From assembly GCA_002690705.1 (NCBI GenBank), contig NZFO01000013.1, positions 13,663 through 77,662 on the forward strand: a stretch of DNA of 64,000 nt, given 5' to 3'. Below the pieces are notes generated by a model that had not been told where the DNA came from, did not search any database, and worked only from the letters and a program-made list of their open reading frames with translations. Position numbers and translations under genes: made by a program. Below, one piece after another: positions 54,774 to 62,884 of this stretch. Source of the DNA: Magnetovibrio sp. GTDB lineage: Bacteria; Pseudomonadota; Alphaproteobacteria; Rhodospirillales; Casp-alpha2. Numbering within the stretch: position 1 is the first letter of the stretch; each line of letters opens with the position of its first letter.

Positions 54774-55282
54774 CCAGCACCTTCCGAGCCCGGGGCAACG
54801 AAACCCTCAAGAGCTGTTATTTTACGGTCCATCTCTCCACTTTGAAGCCCTTCTTTTGCCGCTGATGTTAACGAGTGGACGGTAAATTTATTGTCCTCAA
54901 CCAAAATCGTTACTGTCCCCGGCGTTAAAGTAATGGAATTAGCATATGTCACCTTGCCAACGTCTGACGTTTGAGAAGCCTGAACTTTAAAAAGGCTCGG
55001 TGTTACAGAGCGCGGACCGCTTAAAATTGCTATCGTAACGTTGAAATTTGATTTTATTATTTCCCAAAGGAGCCAAAAGTAATAACCTATCCCTTTTGCT
55101 GTCATGTGTATGGGGTGGCTCTCGTGGTCAATGACATCCATTCGATGCGCAAGCCACAAAACAAATAAAACTGAGATTACACCGAGCGCTAGTGTAAGAG
55201 GAATGAAATATCCTGATAGCAAAAACCACAGAACGGTTAGCCCAATTGCAAGAGTAATAAGATGCATCAATATCTTCACCAT
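54770..55282 (-). CDS. mnhE: Na+/H+ antiporter subunit E
   Basis: First gene of the operon, 170 residues from ATG 55282 (MVKILMHLITLAIGL); the frame is open to a GTG at 55327, which would add 15 residues. Two N-terminal helices are followed by the family core YYFWLLWEIIKSNFNVTIAIL and SITLTPGTVTILVEDNKFTVHSL in parts. The 100-base spacer before it also separates the DUF192 gene going the other way, so it should hold divergent promoters. Confidence 0.9.
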   Translation of the reverse strand: MVKILMHLITLAIGLTVLWFLLSGYFIPLTLALGVISVLFVLWLAHRMDVIDHESHPIHMTAKGIGYYFWLLWEIIKSNFNVTIAILSGPRSVTPSLFKVQASQTSDVGKVTYANSITLTPGTVTILVEDNKFTVHSLTSAAKEGLQSGEMDRKITALEGFVAPGSEGAG

Positions 55283-55430
55283 TTCTTTCAATAACACTGC
55301 AAAACACAGCAGACTGAGGATAGTCACGGCTTATTTTGTAATCCAGTAAAAATTTAATTATTCAAATGCAAATATTAAAAATTTAGCCATACTATCAACC
55401 TAATCTTGAGAAAAAACGCGAGGATTGGAT

Positions 55431-55895
55431 TTGTGCGGGTTGAAATGGTCTGTTTGGACGCTCTTTGCATTTTTTATCGTTCAAATATATTGGATTTCAG
55501 AGACAGGATCTTCAACGCTCGACTTTCCAAAAACAATTCTTGAAATCCATTCAAAAGGACAACGCTATCACTTTTTAGTAGAAATTGCGGGAAATCAAGA
55601 GCAACGTCGTAAAGGCCTAATGCATCGAACCATCATCCCCATTAACACTGGTATGTTATTTGTGTTTGATCGCCAAACTTCAATTCAAATGTGGATGAAA
55701 AACACCCCTATATCACTCGACATGATTTTTGCTGATATCGATATGACAATTGTAAGTATAGCGCGTGAGACAAAACCTTTTTCTACCCAAATAATTAGGT
55801 CAATCGGGCCCGCTAAATATGTATTAGAGGTTCGGGCGGGGACAGCAAGCCGCCTAAAATTGAGTGTAGGTGATAAATTGAGTTGGAGACAATAA
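55431..55895 (+). CDS. DUF192 family exported protein
   Basis: 154 residues from TTG at 55431, with GAGGA six bases upstream; a TTG at 55425 is also in frame but too near it. A signal sequence or anchor (WSVWTLFAFFIVQIYWI) precedes the DUF192 domain: GLMHRTIIPINTGMLFVF and IQMWMKNTPISLDMIFAD, where the conserved Met/Trp patch lies, and KYVLEVRAG. Function unknown in general; the family is a small periplasmic beta-barrel. It faces away from the antiporter operon. Confidence 0.85.
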   Translation: MCGLKWSVWTLFAFFIVQIYWISETGSSTLDFPKTILEIHSKGQRYHFLVEIAGNQEQRRKGLMHRTIIPINTGMLFVFDRQTSIQMWMKNTPISLDMIFADIDMTIVSIARETKPFSTQIIRSIGPAKYVLEVRAGTASRLKLSVGDKLSWRQ

Positions 55896-56305
55896 GTAAC
55901 ATAAGCTCTGGGATCTTTTTGTAAAAAAATTAATGGCAAGACCTATTCTTAAATTTGACGATGCGTAACTACATGTGGGCCTTTCTAAATTTGATTTTTA
56001 TCACGTTCCACTGTACAGAGATATACACTATTAGGTGTATGCTCGCGTAAATCAGCCAAACTGAAGCGAGATCGGGGTTTAAACGCTATAGTAATTTCGA
56101 TAGCTTTCGAGTAAGTGTGTAGCAAGACACCTAGTAAGATACAGCGTGATAAACGAGGCAATACCAATTAAATATAGTAATCCTTAAACCAAAATTTTTT
56201 TTCATTTATTGTGTTGTTAAATTAAAATTTTTGGAACTTAATTTTTAATGATCCAGTTCAATCTTTAATGCGTATTATATTAGGAATAACATTGGAGAAA
56301 CAAAA
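55896..56305. other. gap before the small membrane protein gene
   Basis: About 410 bases. A 60-codon reverse frame at 55985-56167 contains ADLREHTPNSVYLCTVERD, which looks protein-like, but no start signal or family is recognisable; it may be chance. GGAG at 56294 belongs to the next gene. Confidence 0.4.
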
Positions 56306-56614
56306 ATGTTCACGCAGGCTTACTCAATCGTAATGAATTCAGACAACAATGCTCTGTCCAAACTTCCAAAAATTGTCAGGTTCCAACTAATGACTTATCT
56401 GGCAATCATGTGGTCTGTCATCTTTTGTGTTTGGATTGGAGCGCTTACCATGATTGGTCCGTCAATCGCTGCTCACTCTATCATACTCGTGGGCATTTTT
56501 TTCACGGCTGACGTTTTTCGCCGTTCTAACAATGGTAGTGCGTCGGACCATAGAAGCAAGTTTAAGGACCCAAATGACGGTTGTGCACGATATGACGACG
56601 TTTGGGGTGGATAA
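56306..56614 (+). CDS. small membrane protein, unknown
   Basis: 102 residues with GGAG eight bases before the ATG. The N-terminal 30 residues are soluble (MNSDNNALSKLPKIVRFQ). They are followed by two close hydrophobic segments, YLAIMWSVIFCVWIGALTMI and AAHSIILVGIFFTADVF, and a polar C-terminal tail. It resembles small hypothetical membrane proteins of Rhodospirillales, but I cannot assign a function. Its neighbour downstream is the BLUF gene, 160 bases away. Confidence 0.68.
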   Translation: MFTQAYSIVMNSDNNALSKLPKIVRFQLMTYLAIMWSVIFCVWIGALTMIGPSIAAHSIILVGIFFTADVFRRSNNGSASDHRSKFKDPNDGCARYDDVWGG

Positions 56615-56774
56615 TAAGAGCACGCATTCCTGAGGCACGTGGCCTCCCTTTGCTAAATTGAGCGGAGGCTGTGAGTAGTTATCTTTGACCATGGAGTTTA
56701 CCGAAGAGCTTGTTGTTCCGAGGCGGAGGGAGAGCATTTTGTGAATACTTCAGTATCAATGGGGTTTCGAAAAC

Positions 56775-57203
56775 ATGTTGAAGTACATCCTGTATACGAG
56801 CAAGGTCGCGCGTGAGTGCGGGGATCGCGAAATAAAAGACATTTTGCGGGTGTCACGGGCAAACAACGCACGCAATTCCGTAACTGGTATGCTGATTTAC
56901 AAAGATGACGATTTCTTACAGTATTTAGAGGGTCCCAGTGAGCACGTAACAGAGTTGTACGAAGTGATAGAAAAAGATCAACGACACCAAGACGTAAATG
57001 TGGTGAAAGATGGTATGATCGAAGAGAGAGTTTTTTACGACTGGGACATGGGGTTTGCTGACCAAAAAAGTATGCGCCCTCTCCAGTGGAAGTGGCAAAT
57101 AGATAAGTTGTCCTTGCTGGCACTTGCGGAGGACGCAAGCGAATGTCTAAGCTTTGTTACTGAATTCTTACAGACACCAGCCGTCGAGAACAACGTTCCC
57201 TGA
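56775..57203 (+). CDS. BLUF-domain blue-light sensor
   Basis: 142 residues: a BLUF domain (about 1-95) plus a short C-terminal helix. Flavin-binding residues are in place: Tyr7 (YILYTSK), Asn30/Asn31 (SRANNARNSVTGML), Gln49 (FLQYLEG), and Trp90 and Met92 in YDWDMGF. The DQRHQDV element is also typical. No output domain is fused, so it must signal by partner proteins, like short BLUF proteins (PixD, BlrB). The partner is unknown; the small membrane protein upstream is one candidate by position only. Confidence 0.93.
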   Translation: MLKYILYTSKVARECGDREIKDILRVSRANNARNSVTGMLIYKDDDFLQYLEGPSEHVTELYEVIEKDQRHQDVNVVKDGMIEERVFYDWDMGFADQKSMRPLQWKWQIDKLSLLALAEDASECLSFVTEFLQTPAVENNVP

Positions 57204-57775
57204 CACATTGTGGTCAAAGCACACGATGCCTTTTGCTGCTCCGTCGGATGACACTCCAGTGCCAGATCCGGAAACACCAGTACAGGTGCCCTTAAGGTTG
57301 GGTGGTACCAAAAGACACTTAATCCTTTATAGTGGACAGCTATTTCTGTTTTGTAAGGGGTATACAATTAGAGAACATAAACATCTGCGGTCAAGGTTCG
57401 TAATACCGCGTCATTTTCTGGCTCAGGTCCTGCGTAGAATTCAGTGCAACGTGCTGAATGTGCTCTATCATCATTTAACACCCGCCTTCATTATATATTG
57501 CAACAAATAAAAAAAATACTTTCTTTGGAATCAATAAATCACCTTCGAGGAGAGGTATCGGGCGCTTTCAGGGATAAGTGTTTTGGTCTCTTTCATGCCC
57601 AAATTATGCATTTGTGTTAAAGTTAGCCTGCCCAGCGAAGTCATTGAGAAATGCTGTATTAATATGGCAGGTTTTGCGGGCAGGCGGCGTGGTGTATTTT
57701 GCCAAGGACAAAACATTTTAAAAGAAGGATTGCGACCCGTGAATGAAAGTACTAATAAACATTGGCTATTGAAAA
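57204..57775. other. gap before tRNA-Pro with a nested inverted repeat
   Basis: About 570 bases without a supported gene. At 57626-57685 there is a nested structure. An outer perfect 8-bp stem GCCTGCCC/GGGCAGGC encloses an inner 7-bp stem TGCTGTA/TATGGCA (two G-U pairs) with a TTAA loop. It could be a small structured RNA or an RNA processing signal. A frame at 57226 begins MPFAAPSDDTPVPDPETP; it is Pro-rich and possibly a small protein, but unsupported. Confidence 0.4.
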
Positions 57776-57852
57776 CGGGGAGTGGCGCAGCCTGGTAGCG
57801 CATCTGCTTTGGGAGCAGAGGGTCGCTGGTTCGAATCCAGTCTCCCCGACCA
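57776..57852 (+). tRNA. tRNA-Pro (anticodon TGG)
   Basis: Acceptor stem CGGGGAG/CTCCCCG; anticodon stem TCTGC/GCAGA with loop TTTGGGA (anticodon TGG, reading CCA and others); T-arm GCTGG-TTCGAAT-CCAGT. The CCA end is encoded at 57850-57852. The first bases CGGGG are the usual proline identity start. Confidence 0.97.
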
Positions 57853-57880
57853 ATTCTGTAGAACGTTCAATGAGGCCAAA

Positions 57881-58180
57881 ATGAGCGAATCCCGAATATA
57901 TAAACCGACAAAAACAGCAATGCAGTCGGGTCAACGCAACACTAAACAATGGGTCCTTGAGTTTGAGCCTGAGCACGGTTATGACATCGATACCCTAATG
58001 GGATGGATCGGCTCCACCGATATGCGTCAACAAGTTAAGTTAAAGTTTAATTCAAAGCAAGACGCCGTGACCTTTGCCGAACGACATGGAATTGATTATC
58101 AGGTGCATACTCCGAAACAACGTCGGCTTCGTCCAAAAAATTACTCTGATAACTATAACTATAAATTTAGATTTGAATAA
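57881..58180 (+). CDS. NADH dehydrogenase accessory subunit, NDUFS4/ETC complex I-like
   Basis: 99 residues, beginning at ATG 57881 with GAGG upstream; the frame is open into the tRNA, which is not coding. The pattern [28 protein letters not shown] in parts and the [20 protein letters not shown] element match the bacterial homologue of the mitochondrial 18-kDa complex I subunit (NDUFS4/NUYM). It is an accessory subunit on the peripheral arm, and is almost restricted to Alphaproteobacteria. It lies 28 bases after tRNA-Pro and 36 before tRNA-Arg, probably on the same transcript. Confidence 0.92.
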   Translation: MSESRIYKPTKTAMQSGQRNTKQWVLEFEPEHGYDIDTLMGWIGSTDMRQQVKLKFNSKQDAVTFAERHGIDYQVHTPKQRRLRPKNYSDNYNYKFRFE

Positions 58181-58216
58181 AATCCCGCATTAACGCTATT
58201 GTCCGCAACTCTCTGC

Positions 58217-58293
58217 GCGCCCGTAGCTCAACCGGATAGAGCACGTGCCTTCTAAGCTCGGGGTTGCAGGTTCGAGTCCTGCCGGGCGCGCCA
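58217..58293 (+). tRNA. tRNA-Arg (anticodon TCT)
   Basis: Acceptor stem GCGCCCG/CGGGCGC, D-stem GCTC/GAGC, anticodon loop CTTCTAA (anticodon TCT, for AGA/AGG), T-arm GCAGG-TTCGAGT-CCTGC, encoded CCA at 58291-58293. The anticodon stem CGTGC/GCTCG has a T-T mismatch at positions 29-41, unusual for this tRNA. Confidence 0.95.
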
Positions 58294-58403
58294 TTAATTT
58301 TTTATTAATACTTCTTTCAATTTATCCACAAACCCTCTAGGACACTGTGTAGATATTAGGTTACTCACACACAAACTTTGGTCAACACGAGAGGGCAAAA
58401 AAT

Positions 58404-58781
58404 ATGACCAAAATGGGAAATAAATTTTTTCCGTTACTGAGTGTTGGAATTTTATTAGCGTCGATGGATGCAGGCGCAGTGAGCAAGCGGGTCAAAGGCC
58501 AATATGGATACTCGACACAACCCTATTGGAAAGTTGGTAAGTTAAGTGCCCGCTTAAGTAGCGCATGCCAACGCGGAGTGTTCGGTCAGCGTGAGCATAT
58601 GCGCTTATCTATCGGTTTTGTTGGCCGAGAAGGTAAGGCAGTAACTGGTATCGCAACCAGCAACTGGAATTTAATTGACCCATATAAACTAGCAAAACCA
58701 AATAAGACTTATCATTTTTTTAATCAAGGTTTTACTAATTGTAAGGTTTATATCGCCGAAACCCCTAAAAACCGGCGGTAA
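58404..58781 (+). CDS. small exported protein, unknown
   Basis: 125 residues with AGAGGG eight bases before the ATG. A signal peptide (KFFPLLSVGILLASMDAGA) has cleavage near residue 24. The mature part (VSKRVKGQYGYSTQPYWKVGKLS) has two cysteines (SSACQRG, FTNCKVY) that may pair in the periplasm, and a basic end. No domain recognised. It stands alone after tRNA-Arg. Confidence 0.65.
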   Translation: MTKMGNKFFPLLSVGILLASMDAGAVSKRVKGQYGYSTQPYWKVGKLSARLSSACQRGVFGQREHMRLSIGFVGREGKAVTGIATSNWNLIDPYKLAKPNKTYHFFNQGFTNCKVYIAETPKNRR

Positions 58782-59822
58782 ATACAATATTGAAATGATA
58801 TTTATAAATCTTTAGCTAAATAAAATTTAGCCAAAACCGGTAAAAACTCTCAAGGAACCTAACCGTGACTTTCTTAAACTGCTACGTGATTTAACGAGAA
58901 ATAATCAACCCCGTCCAACAAACTAACAACACAATGAAATTTTTGAACTGGACCTGCCCGCAACCGATGGATAATAAGACGACGTCAACTAAGTAATTAT
59001 GAAGCTTCTTAAGAACGTGGGTATTGATGTTTCGATGAAGGAGTATACGCATGGTTGCTTTGATCTAAATTGAAAATGCGACAACAATCACGACCCGCAT
59101 TAATCAACCTGTGGTTACTTCATAGGTATCTGCTATGTGTTAATCTCAAATACGAATTATAATAAATATCATCGTCGCCAATCCAGCCCAAACCTTATAA
59201 AGTTTTATGGTCTTCAGGCTGCAATTAATTTGAATAATATTTGTAATGATCCAAGTGTCGATTCAGAATCTCCTGATTTAGTACAGTAGGGGTTATTGAT
59301 TATCTAGCTTTTTGCGTTGCGGTATTTTATTCGCCAAAATGGTTGAAAAGGAACACGTGTTTTAACAAGGAGTAACTTTATTTTAATGGACTGACCATTA
59401 CTTACAATTATAAACATTGCCATCAACCCATTGTAAACTCTTGGATCATGCTAAGTTTAAATTAACGTGTTAATTTTTTAAAAATATTGTGCACAATAGA
59501 ATCTAATTCAACGAACAGTCACACATGTAGAATTTTTAATGAATAAGTATTTGTGTGCTGATATCGACACTATTCTGTAATGTTTATCGCTAAATAAAAA
59601 AAAATTTTCTTTAGTAGGGGACAGATAATCTAACCGATGACCGGAATAGAAAGTGCGCATACTAAATGAAATAATAGTTGTTCGACATATTAAACTGAAA
59701 TCATGCAAGTACAGCGCAATGGAATAAGTAGGTTAGCGAAACGGGATCAAATAAGGAGCTATTAAGGCTTTTAATGATAGATAGGTCATTGTGACACAGT
59801 GGTAGTACCGTCAGTTAAACAT
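58782..59822. other. long gene-free region before modC end
   Basis: About 1,040 AT-rich bases with no supported gene. It contains short palindromes: AACACGTGTT (59352-59361), AAATTAAC-gt-GTTAATTT (59459-59476) and TATTGTGCACAATA (59485-59498). The last two are eight bases apart and may be operators. No RNA family recognised. Confidence 0.45.
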
Positions 59823-60959
59823 TCAATTTCGTCGGGACCGAAGGCCACCTAAACCAAGCGCACGATGTGTTATGGCTGCAGCCTTAATCATTGCGTATAC
59901 TTTTGTACCTGGCTCAAGTTTCATATTTGAGATGGATTTTTTGGTTACGCTTGCAATAAGAAGTGCTCCCAAATCAAGGACTAGCTCGGCTTGTGGACCG
60001 TTACCAGTGATGATTTCCTTAACTGTAGCGGGAAGAATATTTAAAATACTAGTGCCTTTGGGTCGTGTTAAGCTAAGTAAGACATCTCTCGCTCTTACCC
60101 GCATTCGTGTTTCTGTGCCAAGCGGCACATCTACAAAGGGTATCCATAATTTTCCACCAAAAAAGCTTAATTGCGTTAATTTGAAAAATTCATCTTGTTG
60201 ACTAACTATAACATTAATCACAGAACTCGCCTCATGACGCCCAGTTAACGGACGTAAATCTGCCCGGCTCATAATTTCTTCGACTAACCCCGTTGCAGAG
60301 TTTTTTCCTTGATCAAGCAGCACCATAGTATCTGCCAGTCTGACTACTTCCTCCATATCGTGGCTAACATAAATTATTGGAAGCATAAATTCATCGCGAA
60401 GCCTCTCAATATAAGGAAGGATTTGACTTTTATGGGATGCATCAAGTGAGGCAAGGGGTTCGTCCATAACTAAAATTCTTGGGTGCGAGAGGAGTGCTCG
60501 AGCAATTGCAGTCCGCTGCTTTTCGCCTCCTGAGAGAGTATTAGGCCATCTGCCCAGCAAAAAACCCAAGTCTAGTAACTCGATAACCTCCTTAATTGGG
60601 ATATGAAACCCAGTACCTTTTCCAAAACGACAGGCAAATTCTATATTTCCTTTTACTGTTAAATGTGGAAATAAATCTCCTTCTTGGGATACAAAGCCGA
60701 TACTACGTTTCTCGGGCGTTAGGAAAATATGTTTATCTGTATCGCAAAGAATACGATTATCAATTTCTATTCTACCCCAATCCGGGACCGATAACCCAGT
60801 AATCAAATTTATTAATGTCGTTTTCCCCGAACCCGATCTTCCAAATAATGCGGTGACCCCTTGACGTGCCATGAAACTGACGTCTAAATCGAATTCACCA
60901 ATACGTTTTTTGACCTTGACACGAAGTATATTTGAATCGAATGCAGGGGTTGAGTTCAT
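59823..60959 (-). CDS. modC: molybdate ABC transporter ATP-binding protein
   Basis: ATPase of the molybdate importer, 378 residues. Walker A GRSGSGKT at 40-47, Q-loop FVSQEGDLFPHLTV, signature LSGGEKQRTAIARALL, Walker B ILVMDEPLASLD and His in YVSHDMEEV. A C-terminal TOBE/Mop domain (about 290-365: GTSILNILPATVKEI) binds molybdate and is typical of ModC. AGGG overlapping the modB stop is the ribosome binding site. Ends the operon. Confidence 0.95.
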   Translation of the reverse strand: MNSTPAFDSNILRVKVKKRIGEFDLDVSFMARQGVTALFGRSGSGKTTLINLITGLSVPDWGRIEIDNRILCDTDKHIFLTPEKRSIGFVSQEGDLFPHLTVKGNIEFACRFGKGTGFHIPIKEVIELLDLGFLLGRWPNTLSGGEKQRTAIARALLSHPRILVMDEPLASLDASHKSQILPYIERLRDEFMLPIIYVSHDMEEVVRLADTMVLLDQGKNSATGLVEEIMSRADLRPLTGRHEASSVINVIVSQQDEFFKLTQLSFFGGKLWIPFVDVPLGTETRMRVRARDVLLSLTRPKGTSILNILPATVKEIITGNGPQAELVLDLGALLIASVTKKSISNMKLEPGTKVYAMIKAAAITHRALGLGGLRSRRN

Positions 60960-60971
60960 GATTGAATCGCC

Positions 60972-61652
60972 CTATTTCTTAAGCCGCCGAGCCAGTAATT
61001 CAGAGGCAATTAGGGCTGATGCTGCCAAAATTATAGATAGTATTACCAATCTAAGCGCTCCCTGTTCACCACCGGGTATCTGTAATAGATTGTAGAGTGC
61101 TAACGGTAAAGTTTGTGTCGCTCCTGGAATATTTGATACAAAAGTTATGGTTGCACCGAACTCTCCAATACTTCTAGCAAACGCTAAAATTGCACCGGAA
61201 ATTATTCCGGGTGCGGCTAAAGGCAGCGTAACAGTCAGAAATACCAAAAATGGCCCAGCTCCTAACGTACGGCCGATATTCTCTAATTTTGGATCAATTG
61301 CATCAAGGGAGAGACGTATAGCACGAACCATTAATGGAAACGCCATAACCGATGCAGAAATTGCCGCGCCCCGCCATGTAAAAGCGACGCTTATATTGAA
61401 GACATCAAATAGCCACTTACCGATAATTCCTTGCCGCCCCAAAAGCACCAATAACAGGTAACCTATCACCACTGGGGGAAGGATAAGAGGCAAATGAACC
61501 AAACCATCTAACAATATTTTTCCAGGAAAGTGCTTGCGCGCTAGGATCCAAGCAACCCCGAACCCAACCGGTAAACTCAGAGAAACAGACCAAAGGGCCA
61601 CTTTTAAACTGAGTCGTAATGCCTCGATTTCAAACCCATTTAAGGACAACAT
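60972..61652 (-). CDS. modB: molybdate ABC transporter permease
   Basis: 226 residues, about five transmembrane helices, ending RLKK. The binding-protein-dependent permease EAA loop is visible: NIGRTLGAGPFLVFLTVTLPLAAPGIISG in pieces. It contacts ModC. Segments SIGEFGATITFVSNIPG and TQTLPLALYNLLQIPG are ModB-typical. Lies between modA (29 bases) and modC (12 bases). Confidence 0.95.
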   Translation of the reverse strand: MLSLNGFEIEALRLSLKVALWSVSLSLPVGFGVAWILARKHFPGKILLDGLVHLPLILPPVVIGYLLLVLLGRQGIIGKWLFDVFNISVAFTWRGAAISASVMAFPLMVRAIRLSLDAIDPKLENIGRTLGAGPFLVFLTVTLPLAAPGIISGAILAFARSIGEFGATITFVSNIPGATQTLPLALYNLLQIPGGEQGALRLVILSIILAASALIASELLARRLKK

Positions 61653-61681
61653 AACAAGTTTCCAACCATAATGTTTACGAT

Positions 61682-62446
61682 TTATTTTAAGGGCTCGAAG
61701 CCATGTTCAATGAGGATAGACGCAACTTCAGAGGAGAGTAGAAATTTAAAATACTCGTCAACAATTGGTTGCGATATTTTTCCGATTTTGGTTGCAATAT
61801 ATTGGATATCTGGATGCGAGTTTTGTGAAATAGATGAAACTACCCGGACGCTAGTCGTTTTTTTCACATCACTTGCATACACTATTCCCGCTAAAGCTTC
61901 AGCGCGAGAGACTAGTGCTAATGCAGCCCGAACGTTTGCAACGCGCACCACGCGGTGTTTTACGGCACTCCAATATCCAAACTTTTTAAGGGCTGCGCGA
62001 GCATACCTACCGGCTGGCACATGGTTGGGATCGGCTATGGTTAGCCAATCATTACGAAGCAACGGCGCAAGGCCAACCGATTCTCCAAAGTCAAATTTAA
62101 AGTCAGATTGAAGGGGAGTAATTAATACAAGCTTATTTCTCGTGAATACTTTGGGTAGTCCTCTGGTTAATCCCTGATTGCGGACATAAGTTGTCCACTC
62201 AGAATTTGCAGAAATGAATATGTCAGCAGGAGCCCCCGCAATAATTTGTCTAGCTAACGCCGAGGACGCCGCATGAATACCAACACATTTAGGCAACCCT
62301 CGGGTTGAACCCACTCTTGAAATTTTAGTAAATACATCAGAGAGGCTAGCTGCGCTGTATACATGAATGACTTCGGCCTGACTAGGAGACGCCCCCCACC
62401 ATATTGACGCAACCACAACAATAACGCAAACGCGCGGCAACCACAT
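61682..62446 (-). CDS. modA: molybdate ABC transporter substrate-binding protein
   Basis: 254 residues with a signal peptide of about 24 residues (cleavage near SQA). The mature protein begins EVIHVYSAASLSDVF. ModA-type ligand regions are YSAASLSD, HAASSALARQIIAGAPADIF-like in parts, and ADPNHVPAGRYARAAL. Binds molybdate (perhaps tungstate) in the periplasm. It begins six bases after the hisI stop and so is probably expressed with it. Confidence 0.93.
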   Translation of the reverse strand: MWLPRVCVIVVVASIWWGASPSQAEVIHVYSAASLSDVFTKISRVGSTRGLPKCVGIHAASSALARQIIAGAPADIFISANSEWTTYVRNQGLTRGLPKVFTRNKLVLITPLQSDFKFDFGESVGLAPLLRNDWLTIADPNHVPAGRYARAALKKFGYWSAVKHRVVRVANVRAALALVSRAEALAGIVYASDVKKTTSVRVVSSISQNSHPDIQYIATKIGKISQPIVDEYFKFLLSSEVASILIEHGFEPLK

Positions 62447-62452
62447 TAAACA

Positions 62453-62860
62453 TCATCCATAAAGTTCGCTTGGATCAATTTCAACGTCAACAATTTCAGT
62501 AATTTTATCGCTCCTAACGGCGTAAAAAAAACACGTTTTTCTTCCTGTATGGCATGCCACACCTTTTTGCTCTACCTTAAGAAGGAGCGTGTCCGCATCA
62601 CAATCCCATCGCAATTCGTGTAACGTTTGGATCTGACCAGAACTCTCTCCCTTTCGCCATAACTTCTGACGAGATCTAGACCAAAAACAAACATGACCTG
62701 TTCGAAGGGTCTCGCAAATTGACTCTTCATTCATCCATGCCATCATTAATATTTTACCGTCGTCGTGCTGTTGGGAAATCGCTGGTATTAAGCCGTCGGA
62801 ATTAAAGTTCAATCCTTTTAATATTAACGCAATAGTCTCCTCTGAGATTGCTTTTGTCAT
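62453..62860 (-). CDS. hisI: phosphoribosyl-AMP cyclohydrolase
   Basis: Third step of histidine synthesis, opening the adenine ring of PR-AMP. 135 residues, the stand-alone HisI type (no HisE fused). Zinc and magnesium motifs are WDCDADTLLLKV and GVACHTGRKTCFF; HVCFWSRSRQKLWRKGESSG is the substrate loop in parts. Other his genes are not in the window. It lies just upstream of modABC in one direction, an unusual pairing, and 24 bases after the metC-like gene. Confidence 0.96.
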   Translation of the reverse strand: MTKAISEETIALILKGLNFNSDGLIPAISQQHDDGKILMMAWMNEESICETLRTGHVCFWSRSRQKLWRKGESSGQIQTLHELRWDCDADTLLLKVEQKGVACHTGRKTCFFYAVRSDKITEIVDVEIDPSELYG

Positions 62861-62884
62861 AGATCAGGCTCAGTTTTTAAGTAG

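Noticed and set aside
55985-56167. 60-codon reverse frame with a protein-like segment
   Set aside because: No start signal, and no family could be named; left as a note in the gap entry.
57782-57880. Extension of the NDUFS4-like frame into tRNA-Pro
   Set aside because: The extension overlaps the tRNA itself; the family start is at ATG 57881.
59508-59708. 66-codon reverse frame in the 1-kb gap
   Set aside because: No ribosome binding site or domain; composition like the surrounding AT-rich spacer.
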